Shown: positions 42,554-44,933 of the stretch, piece after piece
How the letters are laid out: every line of letters starts with the position of its first letter
Numbering within the stretch: the stretch's first letter is position 1
Source of the DNA: an uncultured Eubacteriales bacterium
GTDB lineage: Bacteria > Bacillota > Clostridia > Lachnospirales > Lachnospiraceae
DNA length: 44,933 bases
Direction of reading: 5' to 3'
Assembly (NCBI GenBank): GCA_949292725.1
Contig: CASFAQ010000003.1
Coordinates: 1-44,933 of the forward strand
The notes under the pieces: model-generated
Told to the model about the DNA's origin: nothing
Database searches by the model: none
What the model saw: only the letters and a program-made list of their open reading frames with translations
Translations under genes and position numbers: made by a program

Positions 42554-44726
42554 CAAGCGTTCCCTCCCATAACCGGCTCTTATATCCGATTCCCCAAAGG
42601 CGCTCTATAAGAATGGATGCATTATCCTTACTTGTATTGCCCAGAAGAATATAAAGCTTTCCATCAGGCATAATTCCCAGATAATCACTCTGTCTCAGAT
42701 TGCCCGAAAGCTCCTTGCTGGCTTCTACATAACGTTCCTCAGGCACATCCACCTTTAGTATGGAGCACTCCGCAAGTCCCTTTTCGCCTGCTTCAAAAAA
42801 TGCCTTGACGAGTGATGTAAAAGCCTCGCCCTGCAATATACTGCTGCCGTCTACATGCCTTTCGGCGTCGAGCGCCTCAAGATATCTGTTGGCCCTTACA
42901 ACGGCATTCTGTATAAGATAACCCGCAATCGTGAGTACATTCGCCTGACCCAGATTCATACGATCCCACGAAACATCCCATACCATGATAATGAACTCCA
43001 TCTGGTCCTGGGTAAAGATGGCGCTTGCCATAAGGGGATATTTATCATCCATGGTCTTATTGATATATACACGCTTCTCCTTTATCTCATTATACATATC
43101 CGTAAGCTTTTTATATTCAATTGAATTGCCAAGCTTTCTCGCCTTATCTGAAGTTGATGAAAAAAGCCTTGCATATCTGTACTTTGACACCGTATATATA
43201 GCAACGTCCTTACTGTCCAAAAGCTCCCCTATTACGGTAGCTGCGTAGAAAAGCACCTGTTCCGGTTCATATTTGTCAAGCTTTGATGTAATATCATATA
43301 TCTTACCGACACTATCCTGCTGATTGATTATCAGGTTTTCGAAGGTGTGCTTCATCCTTACGTTACTGTCATTGATATCCACGATATCCTCAAGTTGCCC
43401 GCTAAGATAGTCAATTCTTTCATTATCCTCTTTTTTGATTACCTTAAGCTGATCCCTCATATATCCGATAATCATACCAAGAATGAATAACTGGGCTATC
43501 CACACATACGTATTATAATCCAACAACACATCAAATCCGGAACGTGTATACATCTGCCTGAAACAATAACCCGCAACCGCAAGCAGCGCCGAAAATACGG
43601 CCTGCCCCTGGCCATATACTATTGCGAACAAAAGAACATATAAAAGATAAAAGTCAAGCTTACTAAAATATTCGCTGCCAACGGCCCTGTTATTAAGCAT
43701 AAAGAATGGTATGAAGCATATCATATTCTCTATAAACGGCAGCAAAATATGCATAACCCTTCTTAGCTTATTCCACATCCTGCTTCCAAAGCCTACTCCA
43801 CTGTCATCAATCCCGGTATAATAACGGCTGTTACGCCTCATATACTCTGCAACATGCTTTATCCCCTCATCGTAGTTGCAGAAGACTTCCATAGGGAATT
43901 CCTTTGCATACCTGTCGGCGGATAACACATTACGATATCCAGCACCAACCGCATTATCTATAATCTCTACGCCATCTTCCATATTCTCTTTTATAAGTTC
44001 GGCAAGCTGTATCTCACTGATATCCTGCATGGAAGACAGATGGTATATATTGTGCTCCGGCTTCTCTGCAGTAACTATATTGTATGTATATTCTACGGCA
44101 TCGCCTATGTATAACAGCGAGAATCTGACACGCTCATTGGCAGAAATCGACCCTGTCTTTAATGCATCAAGGCACATATCAAAACATCTGTTAGATATGT
44201 GCCTGTTCTTCTTCGGAACGTCATAGACATTATCATATCGTATTATGATTCCATCCATGCCATTGGACTGAATATAATTCCTGCATATATCTTCACCCTG
44301 AACTATAGCCATTGACTTAAAGCTTTTAGGCGAAACATCCCTGTCCTCAGTTATATTGTCATAATAATTGCTACTGAAAACTTCATTGGACGAAAGATAG
44401 ACAAAACGCCCCCTATTAAGAAGAAAATAAGAGGATAATACATTCATCAGCGCCGCAGAAAATTTCACTGACTCAAGCCTTGCATCCGACCAGTCAAAAT
44501 TCTCATCATACGGACCCATAAAGATGGTAACATCCGGTCTTACCGTCGAAAAGATATCCTTAATTACATCACTGTCATAGGCAAAGTCAAACTTCTCAAA
44601 GATTCTTCTGTTACTAATCTGTCTGCCATGCCCTCCGGTAATCATATATATACGATGACCACACTTATTAAATTTGTCGACCAATGCGCTTGCAAGACGT
44701 CCACACCCGATTAATAGAATATTCAT
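42546..44726 (-). CDS. pelD: SDR-PelD fusion, c-di-GMP receptor of Pel biosynthesis
   Basis: 726 residues from the ATG at 44726 (MNILLIGCGRLAS), preceded by AAGTGAG; GTG at 44738 is an alternative. Residues 1 to about 300 are an extended-SDR/epimerase domain (GCGRLAS nucleotide loop, FVYLSSNEVFSSNYYDN, IIRYDNVY). About four transmembrane helices (330-430), a short coiled-coil, a GAF domain (about 480-620) and a degenerate GGDEF domain follow. RQSD (678-681) is a c-di-GMP I-site, followed five residues later by PDGKL where GGDEF would be, so the domain should bind but not make c-di-GMP, as in Pseudomonas PelD. It heads the operon. Confidence 0.85.
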   Translation of the reverse strand: MNILLIGCGRLASALVDKFNKCGHRIYMITGGHGRQISNRRIFEKFDFAYDSDVIKDIFSTVRPDVTIFMGPYDENFDWSDARLESVKFSAALMNVLSSYFLLNRGRFVYLSSNEVFSSNYYDNITEDRDVSPKSFKSMAIVQGEDICRNYIQSNGMDGIIIRYDNVYDVPKKNRHISNRCFDMCLDALKTGSISANERVRFSLLYIGDAVEYTYNIVTAEKPEHNIYHLSSMQDISEIQLAELIKENMEDGVEIIDNAVGAGYRNVLSADRYAKEFPMEVFCNYDEGIKHVAEYMRRNSRYYTGIDDSGVGFGSRMWNKLRRVMHILLPFIENMICFIPFFMLNNRAVGSEYFSKLDFYLLYVLLFAIVYGQGQAVFSALLAVAGYCFRQMYTRSGFDVLLDYNTYVWIAQLFILGMIIGYMRDQLKVIKKEDNERIDYLSGQLEDIVDINDSNVRMKHTFENLIINQQDSVGKIYDITSKLDKYEPEQVLFYAATVIGELLDSKDVAIYTVSKYRYARLFSSTSDKARKLGNSIEYKKLTDMYNEIKEKRVYINKTMDDKYPLMASAIFTQDQMEFIIMVWDVSWDRMNLGQANVLTIAGYLIQNAVVRANRYLEALDAERHVDGSSILQGEAFTSLVKAFFEAGEKGLAECSILKVDVPEERYVEASKELSGNLRQSDYLGIMPDGKLYILLGNTSKDNASILIERLWGIGYKSRLWEGTLDE

Positions 44727-44779
44727 ATGTACACTCACTTATAATGACAAATCCAAACCTAAAGAAACATATAGTAACT

Positions 44780-44808
44780 ATATTACACATGTCGGATAAT
44801 TATGTCAA
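44780..44808 (-). promoter_or_regulatory. Predicted sigma-A promoter of the Pel-like operon
   Basis: Minus-strand TTGACA, 17 bp and TAATAT, near consensus, 54 bp upstream of the pelD ATG. The leader of about 45-50 nt is too short for a c-di-GMP riboswitch. Confidence 0.7.
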
Positions 44809-44845
44809 TAATTTTTTCCTTCCCGTACTCGACAGTATAAGCCAT

Positions 44846-44884
44846 ATATGATAATGTCCTAGTATACCACATATGAAAATGTCC
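44846..44884 (+). repeat. Two 14-bp direct repeats, possible insertion-sequence terminus
   Basis: ATATGATAATGTCC (44846-44859) and ATATGAAAATGTCC (44871-44884) are 13/14 identical and 25 bp apart. They are followed by TATAAT at 44894, an AGGTGGAGGTG ribosome-site-like stretch and a possible GTG start at the window edge. Repeated short motifs at the left end ahead of a transposase gene are typical of IS21-like elements, but no coding sequence is visible to confirm this. Confidence 0.35.
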
Positions 44885-44933
44885 CAGATGAGGTATAATA
44901 CTTCCATCAACAGGTGGAGGTGACTATTATCAG

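Noticed and set aside
44727..44779. c-di-GMP riboswitch ahead of pelD
   Set aside because: The leader is about 50 nt, too short for either GEMM class, and no terminator-like alternative pairing is visible.
1..44933. CRISPR array, tRNA or rRNA genes, prophage
   Set aside because: No regularly spaced repeats, no tRNA-like cloverleaf or rRNA segment and no phage structural genes were noticed on either strand.

Overview
The window looks like a chromosomal segment from a spore-forming, saccharolytic anaerobe of the Clostridia, most likely Lachnospiraceae. This rests on four things: a complete six-subunit Rnf complex, a SpoIIID homologue, a long clostridial-type IleRS, and secreted proteins carrying lysine-rich Ig-like modules with Thr/Pro linkers. 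Base composition is moderately AT-rich and AGGAGG-type ribosome binding sites are common. No rRNA, tRNA, CRISPR array or complete mobile element was seen. The genus is not assigned.

Region 1 (1-7.6 kb) is a xylan-side-chain locus. A minus-strand operon encodes two secreted XynE-like SGNH esterases and a GH115 alpha-glucuronidase that runs off the left edge. It is divergent from an AraC-type regulator, and the shared intergenic region holds opposed promoters and a 21-bp-spaced direct repeat that looks like an AraC operator. Region 2 (7.6-15.6 kb) is housekeeping: glycogen phosphorylase, isoleucyl-tRNA synthetase and, divergently, nicotinate phosphoribosyltransferase followed by a PAP2-like membrane protein. 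Region 3 (15.5-23.1 kb) holds an OmpR/PhoB-type two-component system with a downstream GT2, a secreted Ig-like protein with a strong terminator, a small zinc-ribbon protein overlapping a CYTH protein, a cytoplasmic SASA-type acetylesterase and an XRE regulator.

Region 4 (23.3-28.4 kb) is spoIIID followed by rnfCDGEAB, all on the minus strand. spoIIID and rnfC overlap by GTGA, and a near-consensus sigma-E promoter lies directly upstream of spoIIID. This suggests that an energy-conserving ferredoxin:NAD+ oxidoreductase is at least partly wired into the mother-cell sporulation programme.

Region 5 (28.4-44.7 kb) is a long co-directional run read from a strong promoter at about 44.8 kb. It resembles a Gram-positive Pel exopolysaccharide locus: an SDR-PelD fusion with a retained c-di-GMP I-site, PelE, a large multi-pass membrane protein, a DUF2194 protein with an apparently degenerate deacetylase motif, PelF and PelG. 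These are followed by a coiled-coil protein, a GT4, a DUF4874/DUF4832 protein, DUF2304, a DPM1-like GT2, an orphan PqqD-like protein and a soluble two-component system. The inferred scheme is that PelD senses c-di-GMP, PelF polymerises, PelG with the membrane proteins exports, and the downstream genes decorate, trim or regulate. The right edge (44.85-44.93 kb) has repeated motifs that may be the terminus of an insertion sequence beginning just outside the window.
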